Positions 7,548-14,578 of a DNA stretch of 17,097 nucleotides are shown piece after piece; position 1 is the first letter of the stretch, and each line of letters starts with the position of its first letter. The notes under the pieces were generated by a model that did not search any database, was not told where the DNA came from, and was given only the letters and a program-made list of their open reading frames with translations. Origin of the DNA: Spirochaetales bacterium (GTDB taxonomy: Bacteria; Spirochaetota; Spirochaetia; Sphaerochaetales; Sphaerochaetaceae). The stretch spans positions 1-17,097 of the forward strand of contig JALFCJ010000257.1 of NCBI GenBank assembly GCA_022771185.1. Reading direction: 5' to 3'. Position numbers and translations under genes: made by a program.

Positions 7548-7576
7548 TGGAGAGAGATGAACATTTAGAATATAAT
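7548..7576 (+). promoter_or_regulatory. predicted leaderless promoter of era
   Basis: TGGAGA (7548-7553), 17-nt spacer, perfect TATAAT (7571-7576), then 6 nt (AGCGGT) and the ATG at 7583. Spacing and both boxes fit a sigma-70 promoter whose transcript begins at the start codon. Confidence 0.55.
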
Positions 7577-7582
7577 AGCGGT

Positions 7583-8479
7583 ATGAAGAGTGCTACAGTA
7601 TCTGTAATAGGAAGACCCAGCAGCGGTAAGTCCACATTAGTCAACACAATTTGCGAGATGAAAGTCTCTATAACCTCCCCAACCCCTCAGACAACGAGAA
7701 ATAAAATAAGAGGAATATACACCGACCAGAGGGGACAGCTCGTCTTTACAGACACCCCCGGCTATCACCTGTCTGATAAAGAGATCAACAAGAGAATGCA
7801 GGACGTCACAGTCTCTGCACTAAAAGACAGCGACATGATCCTTTACGTAATAGACGGGAAGAGAAAGGGTGGAAAGGAAGAAGAGGCCATATCTCTCATG
7901 ATAAAAAAAGCCAAGGTCCCTACAGTCGTGGCCATCAACAAGACAGATATCCTCTCCAAAGAAGAAATGGATGAGAGCAAGAACTTCGTCTCTTCCCGTC
8001 TTCCTTCTGTGCCTATTCTATTCATCTCTGCAAAGAATGATGAAGGGGTAGACGAAGTCTTGATAGAACTCTTTAAGAATGCAAAGGAAGGGGAGCTGTT
8101 GTATGATGAGAACCAATACACAGACCAGGATCTTGAGTTCAGAATCAGCGAGATAATAAGAGAAAAGACGATCTCCACTCTCTCTGACGAGCTACCTCAT
8201 GTTATATTTGTAGATGTCAGTGACTTGGAGTGGAACGAAGAGACCAGGACAGTATGGATCAGAGCCTTCATCAACGTTGAACGTGACGGGCAGAAAGGCT
8301 TTATCGTAGGAAAGGGTGGAAGCGGCATAAAGAGAATCGGAACCGAAGCCAGAAAAGAAATTAAGACCATCTTCCCCGGCTCTACAGTAAGGCTTGACCT
8401 GCAAGTCAAGACAGCAGAGAAATGGAGACAGAACTCTATAGTTCTTGATAAGGTTTTTCGTAACGACAAAAAGAGATGA
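7583..8479 (+). CDS. era: GTPase Era, 16S rRNA maturation
   Basis: 298-residue Era, a GTPase that binds the 3' end of 16S rRNA and helps 30S assembly. G1 GRPSSGKS (10-17), switch I region with PTPQTTRN (33-40), G3 DTPG (57-60), G4 NKTD (119-122), G5 SAK (149-151). The C-terminal KH domain has the VGKGGSGIKRIG (242-253) loop and the family ending QNSIVLDKVF. G1 has SS where most Era proteins have NV. Start chosen at 7583: it places the G1 motif at the usual distance from the N-terminus and lies 6 nt after TATAAT. The in-frame ATG at 7547 is upstream of that -10 box, has no ribosome site and overlaps the promoter. It ends in a shared terminator with ktrA. Confidence 0.95.
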   Translation: MKSATVSVIGRPSSGKSTLVNTICEMKVSITSPTPQTTRNKIRGIYTDQRGQLVFTDTPGYHLSDKEINKRMQDVTVSALKDSDMILYVIDGKRKGGKEEEAISLMIKKAKVPTVVAINKTDILSKEEMDESKNFVSSRLPSVPILFISAKNDEGVDEVLIELFKNAKEGELLYDENQYTDQDLEFRISEIIREKTISTLSDELPHVIFVDVSDLEWNEETRTVWIRAFINVERDGQKGFIVGKGGSGIKRIGTEARKEIKTIFPGSTVRLDLQVKTAEKWRQNSIVLDKVFRNDKKR

Positions 8480-8504
8480 AAATAGGCGCCGGAGCGCCTA
8501 TTTT
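8479..8504. terminator. bidirectional rho-independent terminator, era / ktrA
   Basis: An 11-bp stem (A-rich left arm, GGCGC / GCGCC core) with a CGGA loop, followed by T-rich sequence on both strands. It starts within the era stop codon and overlaps the ktrA stop (8503-8505), serving both convergent genes. Confidence 0.85.
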
Positions 8505-9153
8505 ATATCTTAAAGCATTTATGGACGCTTTCTATGGCACCCAATACCATGATAGTCATGGATTCTGTCAAAACCATATCAGGAGAGACAGATAGGTTCA
8601 TTTTGCCTGTATAATCTTTAAATCCCATAATATTCAGGTTATATTTCTTTCTCACATCAACCTGCTGTACAGTCTTACCCACCCACTCCTTTGGTGTAGA
8701 CACTTCAAAGATGCCATGCTTCTCATCAAGCTCTATATAATCGAGGATATGGTCAGATGTAAACCTGATGGCAAGCCAGGAAGCAAGCTGCTTTTCTGGG
8801 TATACTACTTCGTCAGCCCCGTTTCGTAACAGGAACTTCTCCTGAATATCTCTACTTGCCCTGGATACTACCTTCCTTGCTCCATTTTCTTTCAAAAGGG
8901 AAGTGACTTCCAAAGAGCTTTGGAAATCATCGCCGATGGCGACGATACAGACATCGAAATCTCTTACGCCCAAACTTGAAATAAACACAGGATTAGTACA
9001 GTCTCCAATCTGGGCGCTTGTTACATATGGCAGCACCTGCTCTACTCTCTCTTCATCGTTATCTATGGCAAGAGTCTGATGCTTTAATTCTGAAAGCTTC
9101 ATGGCGATATGTCTGCCGAATCTTCCTAATCCAATTAAAAGAACACTCTTCAT
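8503..9153 (-). CDS. ktrA: KtrA/TrkA-type potassium uptake regulatory subunit
   Basis: 216-residue cytoplasmic RCK protein that forms a ring under the KtrB channel and gates it by nucleotide binding. The RCK_N Rossmann domain has GLGRFG (8-13), acidic AIDND (29-33, Asp31 for the ribose) and GDCTNP (50-55). RCK_C spans roughly 135-216. One RCK module and about 220 residues fit KtrA rather than the double-module TrkA. It starts 8 nt after the ktrB stop with a GGGGG ribosome site between them, so the two are co-transcribed as ktrB-ktrA. Confidence 0.92.
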   Translation of the reverse strand: MKSVLLIGLGRFGRHIAMKLSELKHQTLAIDNDEERVEQVLPYVTSAQIGDCTNPVFISSLGVRDFDVCIVAIGDDFQSSLEVTSLLKENGARKVVSRASRDIQEKFLLRNGADEVVYPEKQLASWLAIRFTSDHILDYIELDEKHGIFEVSTPKEWVGKTVQQVDVRKKYNLNIMGFKDYTGKMNLSVSPDMVLTESMTIMVLGAIESVHKCFKI

Positions 9154-9161
9154 TTTACCCC

Positions 9162-10505
9162 CTAGCCCACAGTTATTCTTTCCTGTGGAAGTTTAGCCAT
9201 TGTTCCTCTTCTAGATACAGTAGCATAAATAAGTGTAAGACCGCCAACACGGCCCATAAACATCAAAATAATCAAAATACTCTTAGATACAACAGATAGC
9301 GCAGGTGTTATTCCGAATGATAAGCCTACAGTAGCAATGGCTGAAGAAGTCTCAAAGAGACAAGTCAAGAATGGAAGATTCTCAATAGTACTTAATGCCA
9401 AAGCCCCGCTAAGAGCTAAAAATAGATATAAGAAGAATATGGCGCCTGCCGCCTTCACGGCATCGTCCATTACTCTCCTACCGAAACACTGTGCGTCTCC
9501 ATTTCTTCTGAATACAGCAAAGGCGGAAAGCACAAGGACAGCAATAGTTGTGGTCTTCATACCTCCGGCAGTAGATCCTGGAGATCCTCCTACAAGCATC
9601 AGCAATACTGTCATTGCTTCTCCTGACTCAGACATTGCACTATAGTCTGCTGTATTGAAGCCTGCTGTTCTAGGTGTCACGCTTTGAAAAAGTGACAATA
9701 ACACTCTCTCTTTCATCGGTAGATCAGAAAACTCATGGAAGAATAAGAATAAAAATGGAAAAAGAATAAGAACGAAAGTGACAGTAAAGATTATCTTTGA
9801 CTGCACTCTATACTTACGGAGGTGTATTCCGTTTGTTCTTATATCATCCCAAGTAAGAAATCCGATTCCTCCCACCACAATCAATACTATGATCGTAACG
9901 TTGACCAGTACACTGGTGCTGTAAGAAGTAAGGGAAGAAAACTTTCCTCTTACTCCCATAAGATCAAAACCTGCATTACAGAAAGCGGATATGGAGTGGA
10001 ACAAAGAGTACCATATTCCCTTCCATAGGCCAAAATCCTTTACAAAAACAGGAGAAAGAAATATAGCTCCCAAAGCCTCGATCATAAATGACGAGAATAG
10101 GATAAACTTTGTAAGCTTTAATACTCCTCCCATTTTATGGGCTGAGAGAGCCTCCTGCATTGTATTTCTGGCAAAGAGCCCTATTTTTCTTCCGGAGATA
10201 ATGGCCAAGAAACCTGCCATGGTCACCACTCCCAATCCACCTATCTGAATAAGAATCAAGATGACAACCTGCCCGAACAAAGACCAATGAGTTGCCGTAT
10301 CATGAACTACAAGACCTGTTACGCAGACAGCTGAAGTGGAAGTGAAGAGAGCATCAAAGAAAGATGTAGACTCTCCTGTTTTTGTTGAGAAAGGAAGAAA
10401 AAGAAGCAAGGCTCCAATTAATATAGCGGCCATGAATCCGAAGACAATGGTCTGAAATGGAGTGAAATGGAGTCTTGGCTTAATATTTTTTTGTAGATTT
10501 TGCAT
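9162..10505 (-). CDS. ktrB: KtrB/TrkH-type potassium channel-like transporter subunit
   Basis: 447-residue inner-membrane K+ (possibly Na+-coupled) uptake protein of the SKT superfamily, built from four M1-P-M2 repeats. The four filter loops are visible: AVCVTGLV (59-66), AFCNAGFD (174-181), TPRTAGFN (277-284) and AIATVGLS (389-396), each with its filter Gly. The mobile gating loop GGSPGSTAGGMKTTT (306-320) lies in repeat 3 as in KtrB/TrkH. The C-terminus RVGGLT (419-424) is typical. Length fits KtrB (about 445) better than TrkH (about 480). No Shine-Dalgarno is visible; the start lies 13 nt beyond the T-rich tail of the lysS terminator, and I could not place its promoter. Confidence 0.93.
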   Translation of the reverse strand: MQNLQKNIKPRLHFTPFQTIVFGFMAAILIGALLLFLPFSTKTGESTSFFDALFTSTSAVCVTGLVVHDTATHWSLFGQVVILILIQIGGLGVVTMAGFLAIISGRKIGLFARNTMQEALSAHKMGGVLKLTKFILFSSFMIEALGAIFLSPVFVKDFGLWKGIWYSLFHSISAFCNAGFDLMGVRGKFSSLTSYSTSVLVNVTIIVLIVVGGIGFLTWDDIRTNGIHLRKYRVQSKIIFTVTFVLILFPFLFLFFHEFSDLPMKERVLLSLFQSVTPRTAGFNTADYSAMSESGEAMTVLLMLVGGSPGSTAGGMKTTTIAVLVLSAFAVFRRNGDAQCFGRRVMDDAVKAAGAIFFLYLFLALSGALALSTIENLPFLTCLFETSSAIATVGLSFGITPALSVVSKSILIILMFMGRVGGLTLIYATVSRRGTMAKLPQERITVG

Positions 10506-10517
10506 TTATTTATGAGT

Positions 10518-10541
10518 AATAAAGGAGGAGATGCCTCCTCC
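10518..10541 (-). terminator. rho-independent terminator of lysS
   Basis: Minus-strand stem GGAGGAG / CTCCTCC with loop GCAT, extendable by three flanking pairs with one wobble, followed by TTTATT. It sits just after the lysS stop and separates lysS from ktrB. On the transcript it contains both a Shine-Dalgarno-like and an anti-Shine-Dalgarno-like arm. Confidence 0.75.
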
Positions 10542-10548
10542 CTTTATC

Positions 10549-12135
10549 TCAGTACCTCTTTAAGATTGGAAGGATCGTCTCACTTCCACAGGCTTTCAAG
10601 AAGCCTGCAAGCTTTGGACCCTTCTCTTTGTTGATCAGTACAGTATAAATAAGGCGGAAGAAATCTGCACTTTCCATACCATTATCCTGAGCAGCCTGAT
10701 AAATATAGTTGGAGAACTCTTTCTCTCCCATATCATCAAGATATTTCTCAACAAACTCGGAGAATTCCCTGATAGCAGCAAGCTCAGTCTCTGTTGCTGC
10801 ATATTTCTCGTCGTTCTCTGTCTGGAGTGCAAACTTAAAGTCCTCTGGTGCATAATCTCTAAGCCAGTTCTTTGCACACTCGATTCTGACTCTGAGTCTC
10901 TCTTTCTGACTTTCTGTTGCATCAGAGAGACGGGAAAGAACTTTCTCTGTATCCCCGCCATAAATCTGTACATAGTTGCAGAGGTGACGGAATGGAATCT
11001 GATACCCTGGCTCAGACGGAATCTTTGATCCATCAACTTGGCTAAGCTCATAGATTCTCTTCTCTTTTTCTTTCCTCTGTTCCTTTACAGGAAGAAGGCC
11101 GAAGTAGATTCTTTCGCAGTTGTCGTAGTCTTCATAGATTTTCAATACATCCAAGTCAAAGGAGATTGCAAACTCGCTCTGCGGCTTTGTTCCTACAAAG
11201 AGGTACCTTACTATCTCTGGTGGATATATTGCCAGTACATCATATAAATCGGCTACTTCTCCGCCAGAAGAGGAAATCTTTCCACCCATACCCTTGAGTC
11301 TGACAAAGTCATAACGCATTGTTACAGGAGCTTCTCCACCGAACACCTTGACGACATTCTTTGCCGTGTCGTAGCTGCCACCCTCTGTAAGATGATCCTT
11401 TCCACCTGGCTCGAAGTCTACGCCTTCCTTGACCCATCTCATAGGCCAGTCCACACGCCATGGAAGCTTAGTATATGGAGTAGTGCGGATATCGATGGTC
11501 TCAGTCTTGTCCAGCTCATCGTCGTGGTATGTTACACCCCACTCTCCGTCCCAACCGAGAACAGTTGTGTTGTCACGGTCTGTGAAAGAAGAGAATACTG
11601 AGATAGGCCACCAGGAATCCGGAAGAGGCTCTGTCCTATACTGGTTGAGGACTTCTCTTATCTCATCTCTATGTTCGAGAGCCGTCCTTATATCAGTAGC
11701 ATACTTATTTGTCCTGTATCTCTCAGCCTGGTATAAGTATTCTGGATAGACACCTACTGTAGGGAGAATCTTCTCCACATCGATCTCGTTTCCTCTTGCA
11801 TAGTTCTCTGCTCTATTTTTTGTATCAGGAACAAGAGTAATAGGCTTTCTCAGATATGTCTCCAAAAGCTCTTTCTGAGGCATATTCTTCGGTACCTTTC
11901 TAAATACATCGTAGTCATCCCAGGAATAGATGAACCTGACGTTCTTACCTCTCTCTCTTAAACATCTTACAACAAGTTCTACTGTTATGATCTCTCTGAA
12001 GTTACCGATATGAACAGTACCGGAGGGTGTAATACCACTGGCACATGTATAGAGTTCCTTATCACCCTTTTCACGGATGATTTTATCTGCCATTATATCC
12101 GCCCAATGGGCATTCTGATTTATCTTTTCGCTCAT
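10549..12135 (-). CDS. lysS: lysyl-tRNA synthetase, class I (archaeal type)
   Basis: 528-residue class I LysRS, charging tRNA-Lys. It is class I because it has the Rossmann signatures, HIGN (42-45, in TPSGTVHIGN) and KISSS (286-290, the KMSKS equivalent), not the class II motifs of ordinary bacterial LysRS. Other family blocks are FIYSWDDYDVFRKVP (68-82) and EPGGKDH (242-248). Length matches the family (about 500-530). This enzyme is known from most archaea and from spirochaetes among bacteria. Start chosen at 12135: a CATAAT lies 7 nt before it, and the ATG three codons upstream (12144) falls within that -10 box and would not be transcribed. No Shine-Dalgarno at either start. No T-box leader can exist on such a transcript. 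Confidence 0.93.
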   Translation of the reverse strand: MSEKINQNAHWADIMADKIIREKGDKELYTCASGITPSGTVHIGNFREIITVELVVRCLRERGKNVRFIYSWDDYDVFRKVPKNMPQKELLETYLRKPITLVPDTKNRAENYARGNEIDVEKILPTVGVYPEYLYQAERYRTNKYATDIRTALEHRDEIREVLNQYRTEPLPDSWWPISVFSSFTDRDNTTVLGWDGEWGVTYHDDELDKTETIDIRTTPYTKLPWRVDWPMRWVKEGVDFEPGGKDHLTEGGSYDTAKNVVKVFGGEAPVTMRYDFVRLKGMGGKISSSGGEVADLYDVLAIYPPEIVRYLFVGTKPQSEFAISFDLDVLKIYEDYDNCERIYFGLLPVKEQRKEKEKRIYELSQVDGSKIPSEPGYQIPFRHLCNYVQIYGGDTEKVLSRLSDATESQKERLRVRIECAKNWLRDYAPEDFKFALQTENDEKYAATETELAAIREFSEFVEKYLDDMGEKEFSNYIYQAAQDNGMESADFFRLIYTVLINKEKGPKLAGFLKACGSETILPILKRY

Positions 12136-12142
12136 AACAATC

Positions 12143-12172
12143 ATTATGTCAAAGTAGAGCCCCTTTGTTCAA
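12143..12172 (-). promoter_or_regulatory. predicted leaderless promoter of lysS
   Basis: Minus strand TTGAAC (12167-12172), 18-nt spacer, CATAAT (12143-12148), then 7 nt to the ATG at 12135. Boxes match consensus at 4/6 and 5/6. Back-to-back with the promoter of the divergent gene at 12224. Confidence 0.55.
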
Positions 12173-12188
12173 CTCTCACACGCACCTG

Positions 12189-12217
12189 TGGATTTTTCCC
12201 TGTCTAGAAAATATAAT
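12189..12217 (+). promoter_or_regulatory. predicted leaderless promoter of the RlpA-like gene
   Basis: Perfect TATAAT (12212-12217), then GGCAGT (6 nt) and the ATG at 12224. The -35 position reads TGGATT (12189-12194, weak). The -10 to start-codon layout is nearly identical to that of era. Confidence 0.5.
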
Positions 12218-12223
12218 GGCAGT

Positions 12224-12811
12224 ATGAAGAGACTTTCTATTTTTGTGGTTCTATCACTGATACTTATTCCTGCCCTTTTTTCAGAGACAGCGTTTTGGAT
12301 TGGATTTGATCCTGTAGATAACTCTTGGAATAATTCAGAGCTTCTTTCTTTTACAGATCTCTATGAAAAGGGATCAGAGTTAATCGTATCAAATGAAAAT
12401 GGTGAATCAATAATAACAAAAGTCTCTGGAGATAAAACAAAAACAAATGGCACAAGGGATCTGGGCCTCACCGAGTCGGCTTTAAAAGAGCTAGGATTAT
12501 GGGGAAACGGAACAAGCCAGGTGGAAGTAAAACTACGTAAAGGATCTGTAAAAGAAGAGACAGAAATAGAAGAAGACACAGGCTGGTATTCTTTCGTCCT
12601 GGAAGGCGTTGACAGAAACATCTCTTATGACAAATACAAAGCCCTCATAAGAAACGGATTCAAACCTGAATCAAGATTTGATAAGGATTTAATCTACTTT
12701 ACTCTTCCTTATATCGCTGATTATGAAAGGGAAGAAAAAAGAAATCTCCTCTCAACTCTCGGCCTCGAGATAAAAGAGGAGATAGTATCCGCTAATCCTT
12801 ACCTCAATTAG
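12224..12811 (+). CDS. exported protein with RlpA-like barrel and SPOR-like tail (tentative)
   Basis: 195-residue predicted Sec-exported protein. Residues 1-20 form a signal peptide (cleavage near ALFSE) with no lipobox Cys. Residues about 50-108 (LIVSNENGESIITKVSGD...RDLGLTESALKELGL...VEVKLRKG) follow the pattern of the double-psi beta-barrel of RlpA-type septal lytic transglycosylases: a strand with NG turn, then DL.L...AL..LGL, then a closing strand. The RlpA catalytic Asp-containing segment is not clear. Residues about 121-188 resemble a SPOR peptidoglycan-binding beta-alpha-beta repeat (YSFVLEGVDRNISYDKYKALIRNGFKP). Both assignments are inference. The start is chosen 6 nt after TATAAT and begins MKR plus a hydrophobic run; the upstream in-frame ATG would spoil the signal peptide. 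The stop overlaps the convergent barrel gene by 4 nt. Confidence 0.7.
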   Translation: MKRLSIFVVLSLILIPALFSETAFWIGFDPVDNSWNNSELLSFTDLYEKGSELIVSNENGESIITKVSGDKTKTNGTRDLGLTESALKELGLWGNGTSQVEVKLRKGSVKEETEIEEDTGWYSFVLEGVDRNISYDKYKALIRNGFKPESRFDKDLIYFTLPYIADYEREEKRNLLSTLGLEIKEEIVSANPYLN

Positions 12812-13977
12812 AAATCAAGGAAGAAAGTAAAGTTTGTAGTAATCTTTCCGGGCTGAGTGTATTTCATCTTATCCACTAAAAGATAGTTGACTTGGTATCC
12901 CAAGTCGATGAAGTCAAAGAACGACATCTCAACCTGTACACCCACGGAGGCAAGGAAATTATTCTCCACTCTATTTGTGTTTAGCACTCTTCCCCAACCA
13001 TAACCGCAGTCAACAAATAAGTTGATTCTAGGAGCAAGCTTCTCCAGCCCCAGCCCTGGTCCTGTTATCCTCAAATCCAAGTTGTTTACTGCCGTGAACT
13101 CCGTATTGTAAGTATAAGTATTAAAGCCTCTTACTTTGCGTCCAAGAGATACTGGCCCCTCAATAAACGAAGGAACGCTCTCTCCTCCTGTCCAGCTGGC
13201 GTTCATTCTATCGATAAGAATCAAGGAAACAAGTGATTTTCCACTCTGGTCAGTAAAGTTCAAGAGAGTCTTGGCTCCAACGCCATTGAGAGTGAATGTA
13301 ATATAATCGGCAAATCCATTGGAGAAACTGTTGATGGCTTTAGGGCCATATTTCATATCAACTCTTGCCCAGAAGCCGTCATTGGTATGGAGAGTATCTT
13401 TCATCAAATCGAGTTTTACGTTGGCTTGTATTTCAGTTCCCAAGAAGTCTTTTCCACCCTTGGCCAGTTCCGGATATATTTTTCCGCTGTAGGAAGAATC
13501 TATGATTCCATCCATTGTTCCCTTGATGTCAAAGGGACCAAACTGGGAAGCTGAGTAGTATCTCTCATACTTAAAGTTAACGCCTGCCGTAAAGAGAAGT
13601 AGATCCTTTCCATTAACTGGGCTCTCTCCTACTCCCTGACGCAGCCTGAATGTCAAATCATTAGTCCAGACATTATATCTGAGAGCAGAACCTTTATCCC
13701 AGACGCCATTATCAAAGTTATTGTCTCCGTTGTCCTTATCCTGCCACAACAATCTCTGTAAATATCCTTCGCCGATTAAAACCTGAATATCCGTTGTGTT
13801 GTTTTCACTTATTTTCGGTAGCTTCACTCCCACTCCCATATATGCATAGGAAGGGAAAAAACCCATAAGAATATCAGGATGCTGACCTATGTCTCCGAAC
13901 GCATAGTAGATGTTTCCTGCAAAAATACTTGTCAAAGTAAACAGTAAAACAAGTAGAATACAAAGAATCTTCTTCAC
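12808..13977 (-). CDS. Omp85-like outer membrane barrel protein without POTRA domains
   Basis: 389-residue predicted outer-membrane beta-barrel protein. The start is GTG at 13977, preceded by AGGAGG 6 nt upstream (13984-13989), giving MKKILCILLVLLFTLTSIFAG, a clear signal peptide. A TTG codon 27 nt further upstream keeps the frame open but has no ribosome site. Tyr/Gly-rich amphipathic strands fill the protein. Residues 279-285 GRKVRGF contain the VRGF/VRGY motif of the Omp85 (BamA/TamA/FhaC) loop 6 lid-lock, followed by the expected strand pattern (NLDLRI, PRINLFVDCGYGWG). The C-terminus ends in LDF with terminal Phe. There is no POTRA repeat N-terminal of the barrel, so it is not BamA itself. 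Function unknown: surface antigen or small translocation-like barrel. Confidence 0.75.
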   Translation of the reverse strand: MKKILCILLVLLFTLTSIFAGNIYYAFGDIGQHPDILMGFFPSYAYMGVGVKLPKISENNTTDIQVLIGEGYLQRLLWQDKDNGDNNFDNGVWDKGSALRYNVWTNDLTFRLRQGVGESPVNGKDLLLFTAGVNFKYERYYSASQFGPFDIKGTMDGIIDSSYSGKIYPELAKGGKDFLGTEIQANVKLDLMKDTLHTNDGFWARVDMKYGPKAINSFSNGFADYITFTLNGVGAKTLLNFTDQSGKSLVSLILIDRMNASWTGGESVPSFIEGPVSLGRKVRGFNTYTYNTEFTAVNNLDLRITGPGLGLEKLAPRINLFVDCGYGWGRVLNTNRVENNFLASVGVQVEMSFFDFIDLGYQVNYLLVDKMKYTQPGKITTNFTFFLDF

Positions 13978-13988
13978 AAAATTCCTCC

Positions 13989-14003
13989 TGAACAAAATGT
14001 TCA
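13989..14003. repeat. 15-bp inverted repeat in the leader of the Omp85-like gene
   Basis: TGAACA, 3-nt centre AAA, TGTTCA, directly abutting the AGGAGG ribosome site. It could be a protein operator or, in RNA, a small hairpin beside the ribosome site that tunes translation. Confidence 0.45.
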
Positions 14004-14022
14004 ATATATCTATTACTCTTAC

Positions 14023-14051
14023 AATATATCATCTGAATACTTAGTTGAAAA
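14023..14051 (-). promoter_or_regulatory. possible promoter of the Omp85-like gene
   Basis: Minus strand TTTTCA (14046-14051), 17-nt spacer, TATATT (14023-14028). A second TATATT lies closer to the gene. The leader would be about 40 nt, containing the inverted repeat and the Shine-Dalgarno. Confidence 0.4.
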
Positions 14052-14095
14052 CCAGAACAACATTGAGTGATGCAAATTGGACAAAAGTAAAATAC

Positions 14096-14509
14096 TTAAT
14101 CCAAATCCTTATCTTCGTACTTCTTATTCCAGGATCCTATTTCTATTATGTTTCCCTCTGGATCTGCTATAAAGCAAGTTCTCTGTCCCCATGGTTCCAG
14201 GGTGGGAGGGAGAATAGAAGTGGCACCGTTTTCAAGGGCATTATCATACTCTTTGTCCACTTCTTCAAATGTATCTACATAGAGAGCCATCTCAGCGTGG
14301 GCGTTTATTCCTTTTAGGTACTCAAACTTCTTTCCTGTCATTTTCTCGAAGTCTTTTCTTCCATATAGGAGAAACAAGGTACCGTCTTTTACAAGATAGA
14401 CGTTATCGGCATCCTCCGCTTCTTTTATCTCAAAACCAAGTACGTCTCTATAGAACCTGATCATCCTTCCCATATCGCGGACAAAGAGTCCATAACCATC
14501 AAGACGCAT
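14096..14509 (-). CDS. VOC-family (glyoxalase/bleomycin resistance fold) protein
   Basis: 137-residue single VOC protein with two beta-alpha-beta-beta-beta modules: MRLDGYGLFVRDMGRMIRFYRDVLGF (module 1) and HAEMALYVDTFEEVDKEYDNALENGA...RTCFIADPEGNIIEIG (module 2). The family holds metal-dependent lyases, dioxygenases and drug-binding proteins. The possible metal ligands Glu73 and Glu123 are seen, but the first ligand position is not clear, so activity is not assigned. Start at 14509 is set by GGAGG 5 nt upstream (14515-14519); the 15 extra upstream codons have no ribosome site and overlap the promoter. Monocistronic. Confidence 0.85.
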   Translation of the reverse strand: MRLDGYGLFVRDMGRMIRFYRDVLGFEIKEAEDADNVYLVKDGTLFLLYGRKDFEKMTGKKFEYLKGINAHAEMALYVDTFEEVDKEYDNALENGATSILPPTLEPWGQRTCFIADPEGNIIEIGSWNKKYEDKDLD

Positions 14510-14527
14510 ATTTTCCTCCAGAGAAAG

Positions 14528-14554
14528 ATTATAAAGCAGTTTTTCTAATGCCAA
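14528..14554 (-). promoter_or_regulatory. promoter of the VOC gene
   Basis: Minus strand TTGGCA (14549-14554), 15-nt spacer (short), perfect TATAAT (14528-14533). The predicted start gives a roughly 12-nt leader holding GGAGG. Confidence 0.5.
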
Positions 14555-14578
14555 AACAAAAATAGTTTTTGTTACCTG

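Noticed and set aside
7557..7568. Mini-frame (ATG AAC ATT TAG) after a GGAGAGAG stretch upstream of era
   Set aside because: Tempting as a leader peptide, but it lies between the -35 and -10 boxes and should not be transcribed from that promoter.
7547..7582. Upstream start for era at 7547
   Set aside because: The ATG lies inside the predicted -35 region with no ribosome site, and it adds 12 residues absent from typical Era N-termini.
9337..9645. Plus-strand open frame antisense to ktrB
   Set aside because: The opposite strand encodes conserved KtrB filter and gating motifs; the antisense translation has no protein-like features.
10635..11051. 138-codon minus-strand open frame inside lysS
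   Set aside because: Low-complexity Arg/Ser/Leu-rich translation in a shifted frame of a strongly conserved gene; no ribosome site.
14045..14317. Plus-strand open frame across the VOC gene end
   Set aside because: Shadow of the VOC gene; no start signal.
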